From: Puccinia triticina | Lineage: Eukaryota > Basidiomycota > Pucciniomycetes > Pucciniales > Pucciniaceae | NCBI RefSeq assembly: GCF_026914185.1 | Contig: NC_070560.1 | Location: forward strand, 2,223,501-2,287,500 | Direction: 5' to 3' | Length of the DNA stretch: 64,000 bases | In this document: positions 55,112 to 64,000 of the stretch, in pieces | Layout: the number at the start of each line of letters is the position of its first letter | How positions within the stretch are numbered: position 1 is the stretch's first letter | Notes under the pieces: generated by a model | Seen by the model: the letters and a program-made list of their open reading frames with translations, nothing else | The model's database searches: none | Told to the model about the DNA's origin: nothing | Translations under genes and position numbers: made by a program

Positions 55112-55720
55112 GGTTTTTGGACGCCAAAACAAACCCAGGATTGATTTTTTGGGATAAAAATCCCAATAGAAAAGGGAAAAAAAAACACAGACTTACTCAA
55201 AGAGAGGGTCTGCGTTAAAAAAGGCAACTGATTCAAGAATACCAAGATTGAGGCAAGGACAGGCTGGCAAACACGTTGATGGGACAAGGGTGGGACTGGT
55301 AAGGTGACGATAAGGGTTGTGATGATTCTGGGGGGCCTTTACTTGCTCAAAGGCCCCCATTTATATATTTGAGCTACAACCAGTAGGGTTGTAGCACATA
55401 GTGTCTTTCCTTTGGCTTCTCAGCCAAAGGGTCTGCTTGTGTGGAAAGGAGTGTCTTGTGAGTTCTAATACTCATGTCACTCCTGTCAGCTGTCCTTGGT
55501 GACGGCGTGCACTCTTCCTTGGTCCGAGGGAGAGATTTTGTTTGAAATTGCTTCTCTCAATAGTTCATCTTTGGAGGGGGAGGAGTAGTAGTTCACTTCC
55601 TTACTACTCTCTTACAGTGTAGGACTCCTAAGGGAAGGATGTGTGGTAATTGAAGTTCCTTTGAGGGGGAGATAAGTTGTGAATAAGTTGAAAGCCTATT
55701 ACAATTTACCGGTGGTTTGA

Positions 55721-58700
55721 AAGACCTGCCCCTCCAATGGTACTATGCAAATAACCAAGAGTCTTGTAATCAATATTTAAATGATGTGGCTGATTTCAAA
55801 GATAGCTCTTACTCTTGTATAGTAATCTCTATCTGACCTGGATCACCTTGCATCAATATTGTAGCAAATCTTTTGTAACTTGGTTTAAACGTAGTGGGTG
55901 CAATAAAGTTTGATATATGTTGTAAAATTTGTGATGTTGAATTGCTGACACTATGTTGTTATAATAATCTGTTACAAAGTATATATATATATATATATAT
56001 ATATAGATTTTGGTTGGTTGGTTGTTGGTTCTACTACTGTTCTTAACACACACTACAGTTCTCTACACTACTTCACTACTAATAACCACTATAAAAACAG
56101 ACCTTCCTAGGCTGCTAAAAGCTAAAACTAACCACAGTGACCAAACCTCTATAGGCTGATCCTAACCAAACTAGCTAACCACTTGTGACCAAACCTCTGT
56201 AGGCTGAGGGGGAAAAAAGAAAAATTATAGTGGGGAGAGGCCCTCCTTTTATGTTGGAGGATGAGGGATTTATGCTTCAGGAAGCGCCTTGTGAGGGATT
56301 TCTGCTGCAGGGGTTCTCACCTACACAGCCACAAATACAAACAACACAGCTTTGCTGTGCTAGATACACTTAAACTCCACATCCAAACATTTATGATATA
56401 CAAACTGACAAACAAATACACAACATTCAGCAGAAGATTCTGTGAAGGCTGGAACAGATACACCCTGTCTCCACCTCCAAACAGCACAGCTTCCTGATAG
56501 GCTCCTCCTTAAACAAACAAATACACAGCCTCCAGCCAAACACACTGTGCAGGCTGTGTTAGCTACCTTCTAACTCCTCCTCCAAAAAACACAGCCTCCT
56601 GATAGAATCCAAAAACATCCAGAATTATGGGGATCTGGGGCTCTCATCCCCTTCCTCCTGTTCCTTCCTTCCTTCCGTTCACCTGTTGAGACAAGTTCCT
56701 TATATGTATCATTTCTTTATAAATCTTTCAATAAAATCAATCCACCTCCCTACCATCTTACCTGGTCATGGTCCTCTGTCCAATCCCTGGTAACACCATC
56801 CATCATATGTAATCCTGGTCTGCTGTTCCATCTGTGATGAAACCAACTATCCTAAACCCCTTATAGCTTTGTTTTATAGGTTTACAACTCTAATATTTTG
56901 CTTTGCACGACGTGTAGCTAGAAGGTTACTATCCTTGGCATCACGTAGGCTGACAATATACATAGGAGCCTTGAAGCTTCCAGCGCAGTCCCCCTTGGAA
57001 TCATGCTTGCAAGCGGCGAAGCCGCAAAAGTATGCTGCTGTTGACAACCAAGACTTGAGTGAATGCTAATGACGATAAACAGAGAAGCCAAACTTGATTG
57101 GCTGGGCAGCTTAGTGTTAGAATTCAATTCAAGGCACAAATGACATTGAAATTTAGTTTGGGTAAAATTAGAAAGCAAGATTTAACCCAACCTGTTGTTG
57201 GTGGGGGAGGAGTCATATTTGAGCTTCCCTTGAGCGGAGCTTAGCCGTTTACAATCACCTTGATATGAGAGGTTTTTGCTACTCTTTTACATTCATTGAA
57301 ATCATTGCTTGTCATTGGATGAAATCTTTGGGTGAGGGGCCCAACCAATGCTTCAGCTTACTATTCAACCCATGTGGCCCATAATTCATTGCAGTATTTA
57401 CTAATTTAGACAACTTGATTCCTTGAAGCAACTACTCAAATAAAGCTTATTGCTGAAGGGTATGTGTTAACATGAAGTTACATTATTGTGAAGCTTCCTG
57501 ATTGAGCCACTGCTAAGCATAACTGTAATTCATTTGAACTCCTGGTTCCCCAAAGTGGCAGGTTGCAGTGGTAATTTACAACTGATCCTGTTGGGAAGAG
57601 ATAAGGACAACAAGAATAACAAGAGGAACATCATCTTCTGAGTGGTGGTTGCCCTTGCAGGAGCAACAGATCAGTTTAATTCTGGGTTTTCCAGACCCTC
57701 CTGTGGAGTGGAAGGTTAAAGGGTTGATGGAATAAATATCAGCCTGGTCTCAACTTTGGGACATCTTGGATTTCTGTTGAGGAGGATGCTTCTGTGAGGC
57801 TACAAGGCCTGACAACAAGCGGGTAGGTAGGAAGTTGTTAGGGTCCCCTGTATGACGCTGGACAGTAATCCAGGGTACACTCCAAAGTTTCTTGATGTCC
57901 CGGGTCAAGGCCTGGAGAGCCAGCATTTGAGTCACTCAGGCTACTTAACCCAAGGTATTGTTGTCCAAGACGGTTGTTAAACATCTCTTTCAATACTTGA
58001 ACTTAACATCAAAAGCTAAGACCAATAAGTTTTGTATCATCAAGGATGGGGTTGATTTGCTTAGTACATTGGTTAATTGATTCAATATTGGGTTCAACAA
58101 GGGCCCGTGCAGTTGGGTTTTAATTGGGCATTTGTTTAGTGGTCTGGTCAGCGCAGGATTCAGTAATTATTTCTACTCTCTTAAAAAGGAGTTGGGTGAC
58201 CTGCTTCCCTTGCGTCTGGTTTTGATTTGATCTTATGACAAATTTTGCAAGGTTTATATTGCTTGAAGCTCACCTGATAATATTTTTTGGCCAATTGAGT
58301 AAGTGTTCCTTCTTCAATTGAATTTCTTGAGGGTGTTGACTGCCTACCAGGAACTTTGGACTTTGAAAGCAATGTGTTAAAGAAAAATCAATGCTCGGCG
58401 GAAATGAGCGTCCGGACAACGTTTGGGATAATTGGAATTTTGGGATCAGTCGCTCAGAGGGGTTCAATCAGGTTTATAGTGATCTTGCGGAGGTCATGGA
58501 ACAAAAATTCAAAGAGCCAGCGGAGTATTTCAGCAATTGGGTAATCATTGTTTGAAATGCAAACAAGAAGCGGGAGCTGAACACGATATTGTCTATGATT
58601 CACGGGGGAAGGCCAATTGTCTATGAGGCTCATCTTTTGAGGAAGATCCCGGGGGTTGAAGTCACTACTACGGTTTGGAAGGATCTGCTTCATGAGTTGA

Positions 58701-58876
58701 TTTGGCCGAACGTTAGGATTGAATTGAAGTTGGGAATGCCAATCATTTTAATGAAGGATTGTACTCACACCGTCTTGGGGGAGCCAGTGGTAACAATGGA
58801 GAAGGGGGGGGGCGGTACGTTGTCAACATGGTGGAAAACAAAATTATTACTGTGACTGCGACTAGCCCAGGGCTGG
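55721..58876. repeat. Unassigned AT-rich DNA with (AT)n microsatellite
   Basis: I see no supportable gene. An AT dinucleotide run lies at 55979-56005. Repeated phrases such as ACCACTTGTGACCAAACCTCTGTAGGCTGA occur twice near 56140-56210. Between about 58380 and 58860 some plus-strand frames (VYEAHLLRKIPGVEV, WKDLLHELIWPNV) look coding-like but match no family known to me. Confidence 0.3.
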
Positions 58877-59195
58877 TGTAAAGCCCGCCTGCACCACGCA
58901 CTTCACAAACCTTTCACAAGCCCAACTCAGACCCATATAGCCACTGTTCCTTCCATTCCTAGCTCAGCAGAGACCAACTCCTTACTGATATGTCTCCCTG
59001 AGCTAGGTAAGCCATCACACCTTTTCCCTTTCTCTCTCTCCTTCTATTGTATTTAGCAGAGACCAACTCCTTACTGATATTTCTCCCTGAGCTAGATGAA
59101 ATAAAGATCCCCAACATTGGCATCAGAATCCCTCAAGACCGTCGTCTCTCCTGAGTGCTAGTGCCTAGCCCAGTGAAGAGCTTGCATCTCTTAAA
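58877..59195 (+). repeat. LTR L2
   Basis: Starts TGTAAAGCCCGCCTGC and ends near CTCTTAAA, by comparison with L1, L3 and L4. It contains a long hairpin (58958-59007) with CCTAGCTCAG pairing perfectly with CTGAGCTAGG. A GTAAGC polypyrimidine spacer follows, then a 39-base direct repeat of the inner unit (59057-59095) with one mismatch. No gag follows and no target duplication is seen, so it is a fragment or old solo LTR. Confidence 0.5.
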
Positions 59196-59338
59196 CTTTT
59201 TTTTCTGATCCCAACATGTGTTGTGTAATGACTGTTTGTGACAATTTTTTTCTCTTTCCATATTGTTTTCTCTCTACTTTTTTCCCTCTTTTTCTTTTCT
59301 CTGTTTTAAAGTCTTTTACGTAGCGTGGCCTCTGCGGC

Positions 59339-59477
59339 AAGAGGGGGGGTGTTTTGATATACATGTCACAGACATCTCACAGACTCGCCGCAGCACGTTC
59401 CACACTCCACGTCCCGGGACAATCCTGGGCCGTTGGTGTTTCTCTATGGAATCTATCAATACTCTCACCGGTGTGAC
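59339..59477 (+). repeat. Possible polypurine tract and LTR start of another element
   Basis: GCAAGAGGGGGGG at about 59337-59349 is followed directly by TGTTTTGATATACATGTCAC, which resembles the polypurine tract/3' LTR junction of copia elements. The gypsy gag on the other strand ends abruptly at 59478, so this may be a truncated LTR inserted into it. Only the junction motif supports the call. Confidence 0.35.
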
Positions 59478-60476
59478 TCAATAGCCGTATGTGAAGGGGC
59501 TTGCTTCCATGTAGCCTATCTCAGCTAGGCGATCTTGTAGATCCTCTGGCAACCCAAAGACCACATACTGAGCGAGGTCAAAATCACCTAATTGAGAGAC
59601 CTCCGCGACATCAAAGTTAATCAGGCTTTGAAGTGTCCTGGCTCTTGTGCTGAAACCTTGAAAGGACTCCGTCAACAGCATCTTGAGCTGCTTCACTTGT
59701 TTCTTGAGCTCCATGCGCCAATTGACTGGTAGAGCCACCTCAAAGATCCTGGTCTTGAAACAAGTCCAGGTGCCGGCGAGCAACTCCTTGGATTGGTTAG
59801 CAAAGAAGGCCATGAGGTTTGTCTCGGCAATGAGAGTGCCTGCAATCTTTATCTTGTTGACAGAGTGGGCGACGTCTTTGGTTGTGAAGAAGATCTGTAG
59901 GGTGTGTACCCATTTCACAAACGGCTAGACCTCCTGAAACGGTCCGCAGAAGACTGGTCTGTCAGATGTGCAGAACTTCTGCATGTTGATTTTCTCCGTG
60001 TCAGCTTGTCCACTCCGAGTGGGGTTCTCTTTCTTCATTGCTCCCCACATCAACATCATCTCCTCAAGCTGTCCAAGTAGAGATCCAATTGCTTTGTTGG
60101 CTTTACAGTCCGCTCGACGATCTTCCTGATCCTTTACAAGGGCGGCATGTTGGGCCTTGGCAACTGCCTTGAACCAGTCTTTCGCCGTGTCACCAACAGG
60201 CTTGGACAACGTGGAGATGCTGGCAGACGGGATTTTTGCGGTCTGATCTGCAGAGGTGTCGATTGATGAGGAGAACGGCGCTTCTGGCATGTTGGGAAGA
60301 TTGGTAGAGAACAAAGGGAGGGGTGTGATGGGCCGTGGATGTGTGCTTGTGGCAGTTGTCTGTGCTGAAGCTATTTGCGCTAGTCTTTGGCGTTTGGCGT
60401 GGGCGGCACGGATGATAGCTTCAGGGTCTGACAAGGGGAGGAGGCTTTCTGAAGTCGAATGTCTTCTGGTGGTCAT
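59478..60476 (-). pseudogene. Ty3/gypsy gag (truncated)
   Basis: The minus strand opens at 60476 with an Ala/Ser/Thr-rich spacer and a predicted coiled coil (KDWFKAVAKAQHAALVKDQEDRRADCKANKAIGSLLGQLEEMM). After a TAG near 59925 the capsid core follows: PFVKWVHTLQIFFTTKDV, AGTLIAETNLMAFFANQS, GTWTCFKTRIFEVALPVNWR and FSTRARTLQSLINF. These are typical of the Retrotrans_gag region in rust gypsy elements. It is cut at 59478, before the zinc knuckle and polymerase. LTR L4 lies upstream on the same strand. Confidence 0.7.
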
Positions 60477-60562
60477 TCACAGGACGGTGGCGGTAGATGA
60501 GAAAAATGGGAAAAAAAGATTATTTTTTTTCTGGTCCAACAAAAGAAGGAACAGGGCTGTTG

Positions 60563-60879
60563 GATAGTGTGAGACCCCCCTTGAGGACTCACAAGCAGGG
60601 ATTACATAATCCACTCAACGGACTCTTAGACTCGGAATCCCCGCGCTCTCCTAGCTCAGCAGAGAGAAGATAACTTCTCTCCTGGGCTAGGTGAGCACTT
60701 TCATCTCCTTAATCATCTTATCATCAATTGTATCTAGCAGAGAGAAGCTAACTTCTCTCCTGGGCTAGCCTTCTGCAATACATAAGTGGTTCCTAGAAAG
60801 CCTTCCCAAGGCCCAGCGCCGGTGTGCCAGCCCAGAATAAGGTCTCAGTGGAGAGTCCCAAGTGGACTCTTATAGATAG
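60563..60879 (+). mobile_element. Solo LTR L3 with 5-bp target duplication
   Basis: The LTR (60568-60874) starts TGTGAGACCCCCC and ends GGACTCTTATA. GATAG flanks it on both sides (60563-60567 and 60875-60879). The inner hairpin (60650-60691: CCTAGCTCAG with CTGGGCTAGG, AGAGAAG with CTTCTCT) is followed by a spacer starting GTGAGC. A 31-base direct repeat of the inner unit lies at 60738-60768, with one mismatch. It sits in the leader of the minus-strand gypsy element. Confidence 0.7.
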
Positions 60880-60998
60880 GTTCGGACGGAATGGATAGAC
60901 GGGCAGACGGAATTGGACAGAACAGACGGACAGAAGAGGGTCGGAGTTGGATGAACGGAGCTTTGAATTTGGGGGAGTTCGGGAGTAGTAAAAAAAAG

Positions 60999-61310
60999 TG
61001 TAAGGGTTGGGAGACCCTTCACTGAGCCGGAGAGGAAAAGAACGGGCAACGGACACAGAGGCAAGCTTCTAGGTCCAAACTTGCTTGATTGCTGGTTCGG
61101 AGAGACTGCTAGTCAGTTCTCTCTCTTAGACATGAGAGAGAGAGAAGGGAGAAAGAAAACAGCAAGGTGGCTTATACCTGGTTCAGAGAGACTGCTAGTC
61201 AATTCTCTGCTGAACCGGATAAGGAGAGGGAGCGGACTAAGTATCTATATGTGACATGTATAGTGTCCTAGTGACACCTTGTGAACCCCAAGGGAGGAGG
61301 GGGGTTTACA
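60999..61310 (-). repeat. LTR L4 (minus orientation)
   Basis: On the minus strand it runs from TGTAAACCCCCC (61310) to ACCCTTACA (60999). The hairpin 61216-61180 pairs GGTTCAG with CTGAACC, and CAGAGA with TCTCTG. A spacer starting GTATAAG and ending CTAAG follows, then a direct repeat of the inner unit (about 61126-61093). It lies upstream of the minus-strand gag at 60476, with solo LTR L3 in the leader between them, so it is probably the 5' LTR of that element. Confidence 0.55.
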
Positions 61311-61799
61311 GAGATTTTCCCCGCGGTATGTTGATTTTTGTTTGGTAGACAGGTGTTGGAATGAATGTTGTGATAGGTAAGCCAAATGGGTTTCTGACAA
61401 TTCAATGTTTGAGTGAGGATGAAGTCGATGTTGGTGTGCCTTTGTCGATGTGTTGGGTTACAAACTTGGAAAAAACGTATGAAATCGCCGAAATAAAAGG
61501 TGAAGAAGGGTGATTGTGTCCTAACAGATCTTGATGCTTGTTGACAGGAGAAGGAGGCAACAGTGGTAGCTTCAGAAGGTCCTTGTATGCTTTGGTCTGC
61601 TTCTGACGTTTTGCCCGTGTTGGTGGAGGTAATGGTCCCGCTAAATCAGGCTGATCCCGGCAGGTTTTTACCATAAACTTAGTCGGATGCCGGCGGGACT
61701 TGAGTGATGATGGCTAGCGCTTTGCTAGACTATAGACTCTTAATCTGTTGTTTTCTAGTTGCTTGGTTTGCATTGCTCCTCCCCACCCACCTCTTGAAC
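61311..61799 (-). other. Unassigned, one Lys/Pro-rich frame
   Basis: The minus-strand frame 61674-61402 (MVKTCRDQPDLAGPLPPPTRAKRQKQ) resembles the low-complexity tail of a retroelement protein, but I cannot assign it. Confidence 0.2.
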
Positions 61800-62150
61800 C
61801 CTGGATACTCCAAATGTGGAGTTTGCCCACTCCACACTACAAAAATTTTTACAAGGTGCTTTTGCAAGGTGTTTTACTATTTCAAGATTTCCCTTGTAAA
61901 ATTCAAGATTTTGCTAAAAATGTGCAATTTTGAAAGGTAATTTTCTTACAAGGTCACCCCTTGCAAAAACATACCTTGTGAAATTACGCATGGAAAATCT
62001 GAGGTGGAAACTTACAAGGTCTTTTTTGCAAGGACTTCCATTACAAGGTCAATATTTGAACAACTCCTTGGAAAATTACACATCAACCCCCCCCCCCCCC
62101 CCAATGTGTAATTTTACAAGGCCTTGTACCTTGTAAAATTCAATACCCCC
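61800..62150. repeat. Region of repeated ACAAGG/CCTTGT motifs with poly-C hairpin
   Basis: ACAAGG, GCAAGG and their complements occur more than a dozen times in 350 bases, in both orientations. AAAATTACACAT (about 62069-62080) and ATGTGTAATTTT (about 62103-62114) form a 12-bp stem around a loop containing a long C run (about 62087-62102). It is non-coding and of unknown origin. Confidence 0.45.
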
Positions 62151-63363
62151 GCAGAGAAGCCCGCTCAGACTTGCCTGGTACTGCTTAAGGAGCGCCGCGG
62201 GTGCTCACTTTGCTCCCTTGTTTCAAAAGAATAACATTTTGAATAGCAAAGGAACACGGGTTGGATATTGGCCATGAAGAAACTGGAAGTGCAGCAACAT
62301 AGCCACCTTGTACTCTAGTTGATTTTTGAATATCAATTTACTCAAATCATCAGATCTATCAAAGTTTTTAGAGGTGTTTGAAATGAAGAGAACTCTCAAC
62401 TTTCACTATATGAGAATTTTGGACATGTAGATCTAGTTATGATTGCATGTAGAAAGTGGCTCAAAAATCAATTTGGAACACCACAATTGCATGGTGGCAA
62501 ACAGTCATTGCAAAAATTGCCCTGAAAGGCTGGGAAGTTGATATTGTGACGCCTGTATGATGATGATTGCAAATTGGGAACTTTATTATTTTTGCCCTGT
62601 TTATTGCATGATTAGGGCTGGGCCCCAACCCAAGGCCGGTCAGGCAGGGCGTGGGAGGGTTATTAGCAGAAAAATACCCAACCGCAGGTAGAAAGACCAG
62701 ATCCAAGGAAAATCTCAATCCAAGATCACTAGCCCACCAAATCACTGCCAACACCAAAGTTTAATAGCTTGAAAAATGGATATAGTTGATTAGATGTGAA
62801 AAGGCTAATGAGATGCATCCCTTCTCCGTAGACAATGTCACAAGAAAAAGATTGAGCAAACCAACCCGGTCCAAACAGCAGGCCAAGGTGAGTGGCCACA
62901 TCCAAGCCCAGATGGCTGATTGTAACACTGACAGATGGATCCTCAGAAAATTTTGGGGTGTCTGCTTGGTAAGACTTAAAGAGACAGATCCAGTTGTTCA
63001 ACTGCGCCAGTGAACTTGTGGTAGAGAAGGTTGTGGGTTTTTTGAGTTATAATGGGCTACACATGAAATAGCTATTCCACATGGGGGCTGAGCTGCAAGA
63101 CAGAAGGATAAAATTACATTCATATGCAGATGGAAGTAGTTAAAACAGATTGTAAGATAGTAGTAAAATTTCAACAAACCAATCATTCTTTTATACATCA
63201 CAATTGATCAAGCCAAACTGGAGAGTTCAAAATTAAGCAGATATTCAAGGAATAGGAAAATCATTGAGCATATGTACAGTATAGAAATTTGTATTCATTG
63301 GGGAATAGCTATTTTCAATTCTGAGTGAATTGAAGCATGAAGAGAACCAAATAGGACAGATGC
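62151..63363. other. No gene seen
   Basis: AT-rich DNA downstream of gene E. Short frames have no domain, and no repeats stand out. Confidence 0.35.
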
Positions 63364-63961
63364 TCATGGATTATTTGGAATTCTCTCTTTTGTCTCACAA
63401 TTAGATTCAGAGATACTAACCACACCAGAGCCAGATGGGTTCTTTTTGGGTGAATTTCAGAAGGAGATGATCACAATTCAACACATAAGCCCAAATGCAC
63501 TAGCTTGCTGTCAATTTTGGAGAGAAAACTGCAGTCACTCACTGGTTTCCAATTGTTTTTACAACAAAAATTAATATTTGTATCCTTCCCCTCACAATTA
63601 TAATTGAAGTGTTCTGCAGCTCCCACTTTGTTTGCCTGAATTACTGGTAATTTTTGCAATTAATGTTGAATTCCAAAAATAACACCTCTATTAGTTGAAC
63701 TGGATTATGCCAAGAATTAAATGATCCTGATTTGGTTTCCACTCAATATAAAAGCTTACCTGGTTTGAAATACTTTTGTTTCATGCCGGGTATCTCACTG
63801 AGAGTGATAACTTTGTTGGCGCACCACCCCATCTTGAATCCAGGATTTTTAGCATCAAAGCATGTGAAGGTAGTTCCTTTATCTATGACTGGTTTTGGGC
63901 CAGCCAACACCCCGAGCGGGGTTGCGCAAGATAGTAAGAAAATGGATTTGGGGAGCTGCAT
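63364..63961 (-). CDS. Small secreted Cys-rich protein, copy E (three exons)
   Basis: Minus-strand exons 63961-63760, 63643-63543 and 63441-63364 join in phases 1 and 0 to 126 aa. Introns are GT-AG: GTAAGC...ATTACCAG and GTGAGT...CCAAAAAG. The start is a good signal peptide (MQLPKSIFLLSCATPLGVLAG). The mature part has VIDKGTTFTCFD, MGWCANK, HFNYNCEG, FCC and SNCETK, giving six Cys as in copies A and B, and ends NNP. Exon 2 is 101 bases and exon 3 is 78, the same as copy A. The leader GCTCAGTAACACTCAACA before the ATG is nearly identical to copy A. No lesion is seen. It is a candidate effector by inference, and with A is one of two intact members in the window. Confidence 0.85.
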
Positions 63962-64000
63962 TGTTGAGTGTTACTGAGCTAATGATTGGTTGATACGCGT

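Larger units (their letters stand above)
52480..55720 (-). repeat. LTR, second copy, interrupted by a hAT element
   Basis: Two parts (52480-52561 and 55104-55720) together match the LTR at 14226-15760 in order. They keep CGCCTGGGGTG, CTGTGACTTCTGGGGCCC, the AAAGGCCCCC hairpin, TTTATATATTTGAGCTACAACC (TATA on minus and hairpin) and the AGTTCACTTCCTTACTACTC block. No gag follows, so it looks like a solo or truncated LTR. The interruption is the complete hAT element at 52562-55103. Confidence 0.6.

Noticed and set aside
59113..59127. TTGGCATCAGAATC as a copia primer-binding site after LTR L2
   Set aside because: Comparison with L1, L3 and L4 places the LTR end about 70 bases further on, so this motif lies inside the LTR.

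Overview
The window reads as nuclear DNA of a rust fungus (Pucciniales, most like a Puccinia-type genome). The grounds are short GT-AG introns of about 60-110 bases, small secreted Cys-rich proteins of rust-effector type, Pro/Ser-rich secreted proteins with nuclear-localisation-like clusters, and dense fungal hAT, PIF/Harbinger, Ty1/copia and Ty3/gypsy relics. Most premature stops in the transposon genes are TGA in a TTGA context, as expected from TCG-to-TTG decay described for Pucciniomycotina. The species cannot be named from sequence alone, and no cellular housekeeping gene is intact here.

Layout. 0.9-7.9 kb: two tandem minus-strand genes for long predicted secreted proteins (about 772 and 853 aa) with duplicated 5' flanks; a distant third member lies at 34.3-36.3 kb and a relic near 11.1 kb. 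8.7-10.3 kb: small secreted Cys-rich gene A (3 exons) behind an LTR-like tandem-repeat block. 10.6-19.7 kb: MITEs, gypsy fragments, a 1.4 kb foldback element made of palindromic units. 20-27.5 kb: a very GC-rich stretch with copies B, C and D of the gene A family, increasingly GC-rich and damaged. 28-34 kb: mostly unassigned DNA, a MITE and a truncated copia element. 36.5-44 kb: two hAT remnants and a nearly complete Harbinger element with both genes. 44-47.3 kb: an AGC-kinase pseudogene split by an insertion, then a second LTR-like copy. 49.6-51.5 kb: a second GC-rich island and a hairpin repeat. 52.5-55.7 kb: a hAT element with exact 8-bp target duplication inside an older LTR. 58.8-61.3 kb: three LTRs of one structural type around a gypsy gag. 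63.4-64.0 kb: gene E, a second intact-looking member of the gene A family, on the minus strand.

Functional reading. The window looks like a fast-evolving, transposon-rich accessory region holding two unrelated families of predicted secreted, plausibly host-directed proteins. One is small and Cys-rich (A, B, C, D, E). The other is large, with a signal-peptide-like start, acidic/Pro-rich repeats, basic nuclear-signal-like clusters and a conserved C-terminal domain. Two structures seem most worth checking. First, the small-protein family sits on a GC gradient, with conserved 5' sequence and a one-base homopolymer frameshift in copy B. Second, four related LTRs each carry a duplicated hairpin around a GT...AG polypyrimidine spacer, and the stems change sequence while keeping pairing.
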